Origin: Alphaproteobacteria bacterium
GTDB lineage: Bacteria; Pseudomonadota; Alphaproteobacteria; Sphingomonadales; Sphingomonadaceae
Direction: 5' to 3'
NCBI GenBank assembly: GCA_018828205.1
Contig: JAHJWA010000330.1
Coordinates: 1 to 6,647, forward strand
Length of the DNA: 6,647 bases
The notes beneath the pieces are model-generated. The model did not search any database. It saw only the letters and a program-made list of their open reading frames with translations, and was not told the origin of the DNA. Of this stretch, positions 1 through 5,227 are shown in pieces. The position numbers were made by a program, and so were the translations under genes. Each line of letters begins with the position of its first letter. Positions within the stretch are counted from its first letter, which is position 1.

Positions 1-8
1 CGGCGCAA

Positions 9-1391
9 TCATTCGCCCAGCGCGGCGAGCACGTCGCGGGTGAAGGCGAGGATGTCGAAGCTCTCGCCCACCGGATCCTCGCCGCGGCGCACGATCACCA
101 CATCGCGGCTGGGGACGATGACGACATATTGCCCGCGATTACCCATCGCGGCGATGGTGTCGGAGGGGATGCCGGCGGTCCGGTTGAACAGCCAGAAGCC
201 CGCGCCATAGCCCATCGGGCGCCCCTCGGGCTGCGGCCCGGATGGAGCGGAGACGTATTCGACCCAGCCTTCGGGCAGGATGCGCGTCCCGTCGGGCAGC
301 ACGCCGTCGTCGAGATAGAGCTGGCCGAATTTGGCGAGATCGCGCGCGGTGGTCCACACCTGGCTCGAGAGGATGTAATTGCCCTGCCAGTCGGTCTCCG
401 CAACAGTGTGGTCCATGCCGAGACTTGCGAACAGCGCGGAGGGCGGGTGGTCGGCAAGACTGCCTTCGATCGCTTTCACGGCCATCAGCGTGTCGTTGTT
501 GGCGTAGCGGTAGGTGCTGCCCGGCGCGTTCACCAGCGGCCAATTCGCGGCGCGCTCGTCAACCGTGGCACCGCCCCAGTAGAGCGGATCGGTTCGATTC
601 CCGGGCGTGTCGGAATAGCGACCCGAGGCCATGCGGAGCAGATGATCGATCGTGATCGCCGCGCGTCCCTGATCGTGGGTCCGATTGCCAAGCCCCGCTC
701 TGCGCTCCACCGCCGTCTCGCCGCGCTCGACCGCCGCCCCGACCAGTGTCGCCGCAAGGCTCTTGGCGACCGACCATGTGCGCTGTGGCACCGCGGGACC
801 GAAGTCGCGGGCATAGGCCTCGCCAAGCATCCTGCCGCCCGACTGGACAACCACGGCGGTCGTGCGGGCGCCCTCGCCGAATGCGTCACCGAACGCCTTT
901 TGCGAGATCCGCGCCAGTGCTCCGGAAGGAAATGCGCGGATTGCAACCGAAGGGCGATTTGGCTGCTCGCGCAGCGTAGCGAATGGCGGGATGTTGCCGC
1001 CAATCGGAAGGAGCTGGCATCCTTGCTGCGAAACGTGCCGGGCAATCCGCGGAGCCATTCCCTCCGCCCAGTCAACACTCACATTCGCGACCTGCGACGA
1101 AGCGTCGCCCGGATCGACCCGGGAAATCCGATAGCCGAGCTCGGGAGCGATTGCGTCGAGCGGGGCCTGAATGCCCGCCATCTCCCACTCCGCAACGCTT
1201 TCTGGTGTCCGCGCCGCGCCATTGCGCTCGGCATTGGCGATGGCGCTGCACAGCATCAGCGCCTTGTAGCCGGCCGCCAGCGCGCGATCGTAGCGGGCGT
1301 CGAGCTGCTCCTGCTCGCTCTGTGCGAAACCCGGTGTGGCGATGGAGGTGGCGGCGAGCAGCGCGGCGGCTGCGAGGGTCTGGCGGATCAT
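9..1391 (-). CDS. Exported serine hydrolase, beta-lactamase/PBP class C-like
   Basis: Predicted secreted or periplasmic serine hydrolase of 460 residues with the class C beta-lactamase/esterase/6-aminohexanoate-dimer hydrolase type of catalytic domain; the substrate cannot be told from sequence. Residues 1-23 form a signal peptide (MIRQ, then an Ala/Leu-rich core ending GFA before QSEQ). The nucleophile motif SVAK is at 207-210 (Ser207, Lys210) and the second motif YAN at 296-298. A C-terminal GNRGQ (417-421) followed by a hydrophobic strand sits where the third KTG/HxG-like motif of the family is expected. About 150 residues precede the hydrolase core, with Cys48 and Cys125 as a possible disulfide pair. 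The start at 1391 was chosen because AAGG lies six bases upstream and a signal peptide follows directly. The reading frame is open upstream to 1532, but that would translate through a terminator and repeats. The gene follows the ribosomal cluster on the same strand but is probably a separate unit. Confidence 0.85.
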   Translation of the reverse strand: MIRQTLAAAALLAATSIATPGFAQSEQEQLDARYDRALAAGYKALMLCSAIANAERNGAARTPESVAEWEMAGIQAPLDAIAPELGYRISRVDPGDASSQVANVSVDWAEGMAPRIARHVSQQGCQLLPIGGNIPPFATLREQPNRPSVAIRAFPSGALARISQKAFGDAFGEGARTTAVVVQSGGRMLGEAYARDFGPAVPQRTWSVAKSLAATLVGAAVERGETAVERRAGLGNRTHDQGRAAITIDHLLRMASGRYSDTPGNRTDPLYWGGATVDERAANWPLVNAPGSTYRYANNDTLMAVKAIEGSLADHPPSALFASLGMDHTVAETDWQGNYILSSQVWTTARDLAKFGQLYLDDGVLPDGTRILPEGWVEYVSAPSGPQPEGRPMGYGAGFWLFNRTAGIPSDTIAAMGNRGQYVVIVPSRDVVIVRRGEDPVGESFDILAFTRDVLAALGE

Positions 1392-1417
1392 GCGGGACCT
1401 TGTGCCATGCCTCACGC

Positions 1418-1452
1418 AAAAGAAAAGGGCCGCGCGGTTTCCCGGGCGGCCC
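1418..1452 (-). terminator. Intrinsic terminator of the rpsM-rpsK-rpoA-rplQ cluster
   Basis: Read on the minus strand, a 7-bp perfect GC stem (1446-1452 pairs with 1427-1433) is extended by three more pairs past one G-G mismatch (1442-1444 with 1435-1437) and closes on a 4-base loop. TTTTCTTTT follows at once (1418-1426). This is a textbook Rho-independent terminator in the cluster's direction, 84 bases past the rplQ stop. It also lies inside the leader of the next gene: only 26 bases separate the T run from the hydrolase start codon. Confidence 0.85.
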
Positions 1453-1454
1453 TG

Positions 1455-1530
1455 CTCCCCCGCGAAGGCGGGGGTCTCATTCGTCTTGCGTGGCGCCAGT
1501 GGCCCGAGGTCCCCGCCTGCGCGGGGACGC
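1455..1530. repeat. Inverted pair of GC-rich REP-like hairpins
   Basis: Two short hairpins lie just behind the rplQ stop. On the plus strand CCCCCGC-GAAG-GCGGGGG occupies 1457-1474. On the minus strand GTCCCCGC-GCAG-GCGGGGAC occupies 1528-1509. Read in these opposite directions the core 16 bases differ at one loop position, and both are followed by TC-rich bases (TCTC, CCTC). A palindrome TGGCGCCA (1491-1498) is near the midpoint. Paired, inverted, palindromic units between genes are the hallmark of REP/BIME elements. Neither hairpin has a T run, so they are unlikely to be terminators. Genome copy number cannot be seen from here. Confidence 0.6.
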
Positions 1531-1536
1531 AACGGC

Positions 1537-1962
1537 TCAGGCTTCCTCGTACTCTTCCTCGTCCTGGTTCATCACCGGACCGCTGTCCTGGCCCTTGGCG
1601 TCGACATCGCGGTCGACGAATTCGATGATCGCCATCTGCGCGGCGTCGCTGCCGCGGTAGCCGGCCTTGATGATGCGGGTGTAGCCGCCATCGCGATCGG
1701 CATAACGCTCGGCCAGAACGTCGAACAGTTTCTTGAGCTGGGTGTCGTCGAGCATCCGCGCATGCGCGAGACGACGGTTCGACAGCCCGCCGCGCTTGGC
1801 CAGCGTGATCAGCTTCTCGACATAGGGGCGCAGTTCCTTCGCCTTGGGCAGCGTGGTGAGGATCTGCTCGTGCTTGATCAGCGCGGCGCTCATATTGCGG
1901 AACAGGGCCTTGCGGTGGCCGGACTTGCGGCCAAGCTTGCGCTGCGAAATACCGTGACGCAT
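1537..1962 (-). CDS. rplQ: 50S ribosomal protein L17
   Basis: Large-subunit ribosomal protein bL17, 141 residues, full length for an alphaproteobacterium. The family signature is clear: MRHGISQRKL at the N terminus, the basic stretch to about residue 22, HEQILTTLPKAKELRP at 31-46, then SNRRLAHAR at 61-69 and the C-terminal DGGYTRIIKAG (91-101). The last dozen residues form a strongly acidic tail (QDEEEYEEA). Two ATG codons are adjacent (1965 and 1962). I chose the second because MRHG is the conserved family start and AAGGA (1970-1974) is then seven bases away; using the first adds one Met. The gene is the last of the cluster, 224 bases behind rpoA, with a terminator downstream. Confidence 0.97.
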   Translation of the reverse strand: MRHGISQRKLGRKSGHRKALFRNMSAALIKHEQILTTLPKAKELRPYVEKLITLAKRGGLSNRRLAHARMLDDTQLKKLFDVLAERYADRDGGYTRIIKAGYRGSDAAQMAIIEFVDRDVDAKGQDSGPVMNQDEEEYEEA

Positions 1963-2011
1963 CATTCATTCCTTACGTTCGAAAGGGGCCCGTATCAGGT
2001 AGCCCAGTGCC

Positions 2012-2028
2012 GGTCGGTTAGGCCGACC
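2012..2028. other. Small hairpin in the rplQ leader
   Basis: GGTCGG (2012-2017) pairs with CCGACC (2023-2028) around a 5-base loop. It lies between the large inverted repeat and the rplQ ribosome binding site, about 40 bases before the binding site in the transcript. No T run follows, so it is not an intrinsic terminator. A role in leader folding or mRNA processing is possible but not shown. Confidence 0.3.
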
Positions 2029-2030
2029 AC

Positions 2031-2105
2031 CTCTCTCCCCGTGAGGGGAGAGAAAACGAGACTTGGCGGCTTGCCGCCTAGTCGCAGTAGAGAGGGGATT
2101 GCAAC
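2031..2105 (+). repeat. Intergenic repeat unit, copy 1 (plus orientation)
   Basis: First copy of a roughly 75-bp structured repeat. In order it holds hairpin 1 (9-bp arms 2032-2040 and 2045-2053, loop GTGA), hairpin 2 (GGCGGC 2065-2070 with GCCGCC 2073-2078), then GAGAGGGG (2090-2097) and TTGCAAC (2099-2105). The second copy (2107-2182) has the same order of parts on the other strand. By hand alignment 56 of 74 ungapped positions agree, with two single-base gaps. It does not resemble a coding sequence. Confidence 0.75.
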
Positions 2106-2106
2106 C

Positions 2107-2182
2107 GTTGCAGGCCCCTCTCCAACTTCGCCTAGCGAGCAAGCTCGCAAGGCTCCGTATCCTCTCCCCGTACGGGAAGAGG
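2107..2182 (-). repeat. Intergenic repeat unit, copy 2 (minus orientation)
   Basis: Second, inverted copy of the repeat at 2031-2105, starting four bases after the rpoA stop codon. Read on the minus strand it holds hairpin 1 (9-bp arms 2182-2174 and 2170-2162, loop GTAC, one G-U wobble when read as the operon transcript), hairpin 2 (GCGAGC 2148-2143 with GCTCGC 2140-2135), then GAGAGGGG (2122-2115). The two copies meet at TGCAACCGTTGCA (2100-2112), and their GAGAGGGG blocks can pair across the centre (2090-2097 with 2115-2122). No clear target-site duplication flanks the pair. Confidence 0.75.
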
Positions 2183-2186
2183 AATA

Positions 2187-3242
2187 TTAGCCCAGAAGTT
2201 CCTGTTCGAGCTTCTTGGCCATTTCCTCGATGTTCTCGGGCGGCCAGCCCGGGATGTCCATCCCGAGGCGCAGGCCCATGCTCGAGAGCACTTCCTTGAT
2301 TTCGTTGAGCGACTTGCGGCCGAAATTGGGCGTCCGCAGCATCTCGGCTTCGGTCTTCTGGACCAGATCGCCGATGTAGATGATGTTGTCGTTCTTGAGG
2401 CAGTTGGCGCTGCGCACCGAGAGCTCCAGCTCGTCGACCTTCTTGAGCAGGTAGCGGTTGAGCTGGTTGGTGTCGCTTTCCTGCGGCTCCGCGGCCTGGC
2501 CGATCATGGCCGAGCTGGGCTGCGGGACGCCGTCTTCGAAGTGGACGAACAGCGTCAGCTGGTCCTGGAGGATGCGCGCGGCGTAGGCCACGGCGTCTTC
2601 CGGGGTGACGGTGCCGTCGGTCTCGACGGTCAGCGAGAGCTTGTCGTAATCGAGCTCCTGCCCGACGCGGGCGGCCTCGACCTTGTAGCTCACCTGGCGG
2701 ACCGGCGAATAGAGGCTGTCGACCGGGATCAGACCGATCGGCGCGTCGGCCGGGCGGTTCTGGACCGCGGGCGAATAGCCCTTACCGATGTCGGCGGTCA
2801 GCTCCATGTTGAGCGTGGCGCCCTCGTCGAGATGGCACAGCACGAGGTTCTTGTTCATCACCTCGATATCGCCCGAGACCGCGATGTCGCCGGCCTTGAC
2901 CTGCGCCGGACCGGTCATGGAAAGCTGGAGCCGCTTGGGGCCTTCGCCTTCCATCCGCAGCGCGATCTGCTTCACATTGAGGACGATGTCGGTGACATCC
3001 TCGCGCACGCCGGCGAGCGAGGAGAATTCGTGGAGCACGTTCTCGATCTTGATCGAGGTTATCGCCGCGCCCTGGAGCGAGGAGAGCAGCACGCGCCGCA
3101 GCGCGTTGCCGAGCGTCAGGCCGAAGCCGCGCTCGAGAGGTTCAGCGACGAAGGTCGTCTTGCGGTTCTTTTCGCCGCCGTCCTTGATTTCGAGGCTGCT
3201 GGGTTTCTTGAGTTCCTGCCAGTTCTTGGTGTTGACGGACAT
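2187..3242 (-). CDS. rpoA: DNA-directed RNA polymerase subunit alpha
   Basis: RNA polymerase alpha subunit, 351 residues, slightly longer than the E. coli protein (329) and usual for alphaproteobacteria. The N-terminal assembly domain runs to about residue 240. It includes ERGFGLTLGNALRRVLLSSL (37-56), the dimer and core-assembly helix, and HEFSSLAGVREDVTDIVLN (71-89). A flexible linker (about 241-260) leads to the C-terminal domain (about 261-330) that contacts upstream promoter DNA and activators. Its RSANCLK (277-283) carries the arginine equivalent to E. coli Arg265, followed by the helix-hairpin-helix region TPNFGRKSLNEI (304-315). The start is supported by AGGGGA five bases upstream. 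Placement between rpsK and rplQ is the conserved order. No defect is seen. Confidence 0.98.
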   Translation of the reverse strand: MSVNTKNWQELKKPSSLEIKDGGEKNRKTTFVAEPLERGFGLTLGNALRRVLLSSLQGAAITSIKIENVLHEFSSLAGVREDVTDIVLNVKQIALRMEGEGPKRLQLSMTGPAQVKAGDIAVSGDIEVMNKNLVLCHLDEGATLNMELTADIGKGYSPAVQNRPADAPIGLIPVDSLYSPVRQVSYKVEAARVGQELDYDKLSLTVETDGTVTPEDAVAYAARILQDQLTLFVHFEDGVPQPSSAMIGQAAEPQESDTNQLNRYLLKKVDELELSVRSANCLKNDNIIYIGDLVQKTEAEMLRTPNFGRKSLNEIKEVLSSMGLRLGMDIPGWPPENIEEMAKKLEQELLG

Positions 3243-3284
3243 GGATTTCCCCTATTTCGCGCTGGGCGGGTTCGGATATGGGCA

Positions 3285-3315
3285 GGACCGGAAGCTCTGG
3301 TAGAGCGCCCGGTCC
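3285..3315. other. Long hairpin in the rpsK-rpoA spacer
   Basis: GGACCGG (3285-3291) pairs with CCGGTCC (3309-3315). Across a 2x2 internal loop, GCTCT (3294-3298) pairs with AGAGC (3302-3306) around a 3-base loop. The result is 12 base pairs, 42 bases before the rpoA start codon. In the transcript no T run follows it, so termination is unlikely. It could be an RNase processing site, a pausing site or a leader structure for rpoA; the sequence alone does not decide. Confidence 0.55.
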
Positions 3316-3328
3316 GTGAGAGATTGTC

Positions 3329-3351
3329 GGCGGGACCCGTATGGCCCCGCC
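3329..3351. other. Hairpin just after the rpsK stop codon
   Basis: GGCGGG (3329-3334) pairs with CCCGCC (3346-3351) around an 11-base loop, 13 bases past the rpsK stop. It is not followed by a T run in the direction of transcription. Together with the hairpin at 3285-3315 it makes most of the 122-base rpsK-rpoA spacer structured. I see no promoter of the TTGACG type in this spacer. Confidence 0.35.
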
Positions 3352-3364
3352 AGGCAGGCACGGA

Positions 3365-3754
3365 TCAGACGCGGCGACGCTTCGATGGCCGGACGCCGTT
3401 GTGCGGGATCGGCGTGACGTCGCGGATCGAGGTGATGGTGAAGCCCACCGCCGCCAGACCGCGCAGCGCGCTCTCGCGACCCGAGCCCGGGCCCTTCACT
3501 TCGACTTCCAGCGTGCGGACGCCGTGCTCGGCGGCCTTCTTGCCGGCGTCGTCGGCGGCGACCTGGGCGGCATAGGGAGTCGACTTGCGGCTCCCCTTGA
3601 AGCCCATCGTGCCGGCGCTGGACCAGCTGATGGCATTGCCCTGGGCGTCGGTGATGGTGATCATCGTGTTGTTGAAGCTGGCGTTGATATGCGCGACGCC
3701 GCTGGTGATGTTCTTCTTGTCGCGACGTTTAACTCGGCCGGGTTCGCGTGCCAT
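3365..3754 (-). CDS. rpsK: 30S ribosomal protein S11
   Basis: Small-subunit ribosomal protein uS11, 129 residues, the standard length. Recognisable stretches are GVAHINASFNNTMITITD (19-36), GNAISWSSAGTMGFKGSRK (39-57), TPYAAQVAADDA (59-70) and GPGSGRESALRGL (88-100). The C terminus TPIPHNGVRPSKRRRV (114-129) carries the conserved basic end. The protein binds 16S rRNA in the platform near the mRNA exit. GAGGA eight bases upstream supports the ATG start. The gene follows rpsM after a 61-base spacer and precedes rpoA. Confidence 0.98.
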   Translation of the reverse strand: MAREPGRVKRRDKKNITSGVAHINASFNNTMITITDAQGNAISWSSAGTMGFKGSRKSTPYAAQVAADDAGKKAAEHGVRTLEVEVKGPGSGRESALRGLAAVGFTITSIRDVTPIPHNGVRPSKRRRV

Positions 3755-3791
3755 GTGTGTATTCCTCTATATTCGCGAGAAGGGAAAAGCT

Positions 3792-3811
3792 GCGGAGGCG
3801 TGAAGCCTCGC
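3792..3811. other. Hairpin after the rpsM stop codon
   Basis: GAGGC (3795-3799) pairs with GCCTC (3805-3809) around GTGAA, extendable by two GC pairs with one bulged G. It starts four bases past the rpsM stop in the transcript. A short T run (CTTTTCC) follows only after several bases, so it is at best a weak terminator and more likely an intercistronic stability or processing element. Confidence 0.35.
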
Positions 3812-3815
3812 GTGC

Positions 3816-4184
3816 TTACTTCTTCTTGCCGGCAATCGGCTTGGCCTTACCCTTGCGGGTACGGGCGTTGGTGTGGGTGCGCTGGCCGCGGACGGGCAGA
3901 CCCGACCGATGGCGCAGGCCGCGATAGGTCCGCAGATCCATCAGACGCTTGATGTTCATCGCGGTGTCGCGGCGCAGATCGCCCTCGACCTGATGATCCG
4001 AATCGATCGTCTCGCGGATGCGCAGCAGTTCCTCGTCGGTGAGGTCCTGCACCCGGCGCGAATGATCGATGCCAAGCTTTTCAGCGATCTGGACCGCGGT
4101 GGTCCGGCCGATTCCGTGAATATAGGTAAGCGCGATAATCACGCGCTTGTTGGTGGGGATGTTGATCCCGGCAATACGTGCCAC
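3816..4184 (-). CDS. rpsM: 30S ribosomal protein S13
   Basis: Small-subunit ribosomal protein uS13, 122 residues, full length. It begins (M)ARIAGINIPTNKRV. The helix-turn-helix region GIGRTTAVQIAEKLGI is at 24-39. The rRNA-binding stretch RTYRGLRHRSGLPVRGQRT is at 85-103, followed by HTNARTRKGKAKPIAGKKK. The start codon is GTG at 4184. An in-frame TAA lies directly before it, so no upstream start is possible, and GGAG lies nine bases away. It is the first gene of the rpsM-rpsK-rpoA-rplQ set and has candidate promoters of its own at 4345-4373 and 4437-4465. Confidence 0.97.
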   Translation of the reverse strand: MARIAGINIPTNKRVIIALTYIHGIGRTTAVQIAEKLGIDHSRRVQDLTDEELLRIRETIDSDHQVEGDLRRDTAMNIKRLMDLRTYRGLRHRSGLPVRGQRTHTNARTRKGKAKPIAGKKK

Positions 4185-4344
4185 TTAATACTTCTCCATG
4201 CTCCACAGGGGCTTGCGGATCCCAATCGAGGGCCGCCCCCTATCTCATCGCTCATTTCACCGACAATTACACAAGGGAACCGGGTAGCGTGCATCCAAAG
4301 GCTGCCGCCTGCCGGACCCGTCCGCAACTGTCGAATGAAGGGCG

Positions 4345-4373
4345 CGCTTACGTCGATTCGGGCTTCGCGTCAA
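4345..4373 (-). promoter_or_regulatory. Candidate promoter P2 for rpsM cluster
   Basis: On the minus strand TTGACG (4373-4368) and TAAGCG (4350-4345) are separated by 17 bases. The -35 box is good and the -10 box is weak against TATAAT. If used, transcription would start near 4338, giving a leader of about 150 bases before rpsM. It lies in non-coding DNA in the right orientation, and its -35 box and following CG match the upstream candidate P1. Confidence 0.4.
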
Positions 4374-4436
4374 CCGCGAACCACGCGCTCAGCCGCGCGA
4401 CCGTCCGGAGGGGCGGCGCGGCGCGTTGTGAGCCAG

Positions 4437-4465
4437 CCTATAGCGCCAAGCTGGGCGCGCGTCAA
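4437..4465 (-). promoter_or_regulatory. Candidate promoter P1 for rpsM cluster
   Basis: On the minus strand TTGACG (4465-4460) and TATAGG (4442-4437) are separated by exactly 17 bases, a good sigma70-type match. It begins 23 bases past the stop of the SRPBCC gene. The expected start near 4430 would give a leader of about 245 bases. The -35 box overlaps a small hairpin (4456-4473). With P2 it would form a tandem promoter pair that frees rpsM-rplQ from dependence on secY-adk transcription. The rest of the 304-base spacer (4185-4488) holds the leader; I see no gene in it. Confidence 0.55.
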
Positions 4466-4473
4466 AACGCGCG
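4456..4473. other. Hairpin after the SRPBCC gene
   Basis: CGCGCGT (4456-4462) pairs with ACGCGCG (4467-4473) around CAAA, 15 bases past the stop codon of the SRPBCC gene. No T run follows, so it is not a canonical terminator. It overlaps the -35 box of candidate promoter P1, and may simply be a 3' stability hairpin. Confidence 0.35.
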
Positions 4474-4488
4474 GTCGCCCGCCCTGCC

Positions 4489-5142
4489 CTATTCGACGCT
4501 TCCGAGCGCGTCGATCTGATCCTCGAGGGTGGCTTCGGCCTCGATCTGCGGATCGGGATCGCTTTCCTCCTCCGCAGTGGCGCCGGACCCGAGCGGCCCG
4601 AGGTGATCGCGCAGGCCCGCAAGCTGCTGCGACATCACCCCATCGACCGCGCCCGAGATCTGGTCGATCTCGTAGCGCATCGGGCCGCCGACATTGTATT
4701 CCCACAAAACGCGGGTACCGCCGGCGATCTCCTTGAGCGTGATGGTCAGAATGCCGGTGGCCGGCTCGCCCTGCAGCGGGCCCAGCCCCCCGCGCAGCCG
4801 CAACACGCGCAAGGGAAAGGCCTGGACCACAGTGGCGTGATGCGCACTGCCATCCATGGCGAAACCATCCTCGCCATCGTCGCCGGGAAGCCGCTCGCAC
4901 AGACAGCCGCCCGCCTGCGGGGTGAGCGTCATATTGGCCGCGTCGCCCGACCAGGTGTGTTCGGAATTCCACCAATCGCCCGGCTTGGTGAGCGCCAGCC
5001 AGACCGCAAGTGGACCCGCCGCGACCTCCGCCGTGTCGCGGGTGACGAAGCCGTCGTCGGTGGCGGAAACCACCTCCGCTGCAGCGGGCGATAGGGGCAT
5101 GGCGACCGCCAGCGCGGCGGCAAGGATCAACCGGTTGGACAT
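4489..5142 (-). CDS. Exported SRPBCC (START-like) domain protein
   Basis: Protein of 217 residues with a clear signal peptide: MSNR, a hydrophobic Ala/Leu core, and AAA before Glu at about residue 22. The rest fits a single SRPBCC/polyketide-cyclase-like fold, a hydrophobic-pocket beta-grip. The features are the region with LAVWLALTKPGDWWNSEHTWSG (45-66), a central strand pair (105-117), LTITLKE with VLWEYNVGG (132-153), and a C-terminal helix (about 160-184) that normally lies over the pocket. Cys80 and Cys82 form a CLC motif that could make a disulfide or bind metal. Residues 190-217 are an acidic tail likely outside the fold. Ligand and function are unknown. AAGGAG six bases upstream fixes the start. 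It lies 85 bases behind adk and interrupts the usual adk-rpsM neighbourhood. The fold call is by pattern, not by search. Confidence 0.85.
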   Translation of the reverse strand: MSNRLILAAALAVAMPLSPAAAEVVSATDDGFVTRDTAEVAAGPLAVWLALTKPGDWWNSEHTWSGDAANMTLTPQAGGCLCERLPGDDGEDGFAMDGSAHHATVVQAFPLRVLRLRGGLGPLQGEPATGILTITLKEIAGGTRVLWEYNVGGPMRYEIDQISGAVDGVMSQQLAGLRDHLGPLGSGATAEEESDPDPQIEAEATLEDQIDALGSVE

Positions 5143-5206
5143 TCATCTCTCCTTTGCGCCGGCGATAGGCCAGCGGAAGGAGGATGGAAAGCCGCGCGAA
5201 TGCCAA

Positions 5207-5222
5207 GGGCGCGCCGGCGCCC
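5207..5222. other. Hairpin after the adk stop codon
   Basis: GGGCGC (5207-5212) pairs with GCGCCC (5217-5222) around GCCG, five bases past the adk stop. No T run follows in the transcript, so read-through into the SRPBCC gene is expected. The region is so GC-rich that short palindromes arise easily, so this is a weak call. Confidence 0.3.
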
Positions 5223-5227
5223 CGCGG

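Noticed and set aside
1392..1532. 47-residue N-terminal extension of the serine hydrolase
   Set aside because: It would translate the REP-like hairpins and the terminator, put a basic stretch before the signal peptide, and lacks a ribosome binding site, whereas AAGG sits properly before the ATG at 1391.
129..1628. Open frame of 499 codons on the plus strand opposite the serine hydrolase
   Set aside because: It is antisense to a gene with a signal peptide and catalytic motifs, runs across the terminator and into rplQ, and its product is Arg/Ala/Gly-rich with no family resemblance. Long antisense frames are expected at this GC content.
1412..1969. 185-codon minus-strand frame starting at the ATG at 1969, overlapping rplQ
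   Set aside because: The ATG lies in the rplQ ribosome binding region but in another frame; its product is a basic Arg/Pro-rich shadow of L17 and runs through the terminator.
2031..2182. Inverted repeat read as an intrinsic terminator after rpoA
   Set aside because: None of its stems is followed by a T run on either strand, and rplQ needs transcription from upstream.
2541..3575. Open frame of 344 codons on the plus strand opposite rpoA and rpsK
   Set aside because: It overlaps two essential conserved genes antisense, has no ribosome binding site that stands out, and its composition is that of a GC-rich shadow frame.
5143..5227. Promoter for the SRPBCC gene in the adk spacer (TTGGCA as -35)
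   Set aside because: No acceptable -10 box lies 16-18 bases downstream; co-transcription with adk is simpler.
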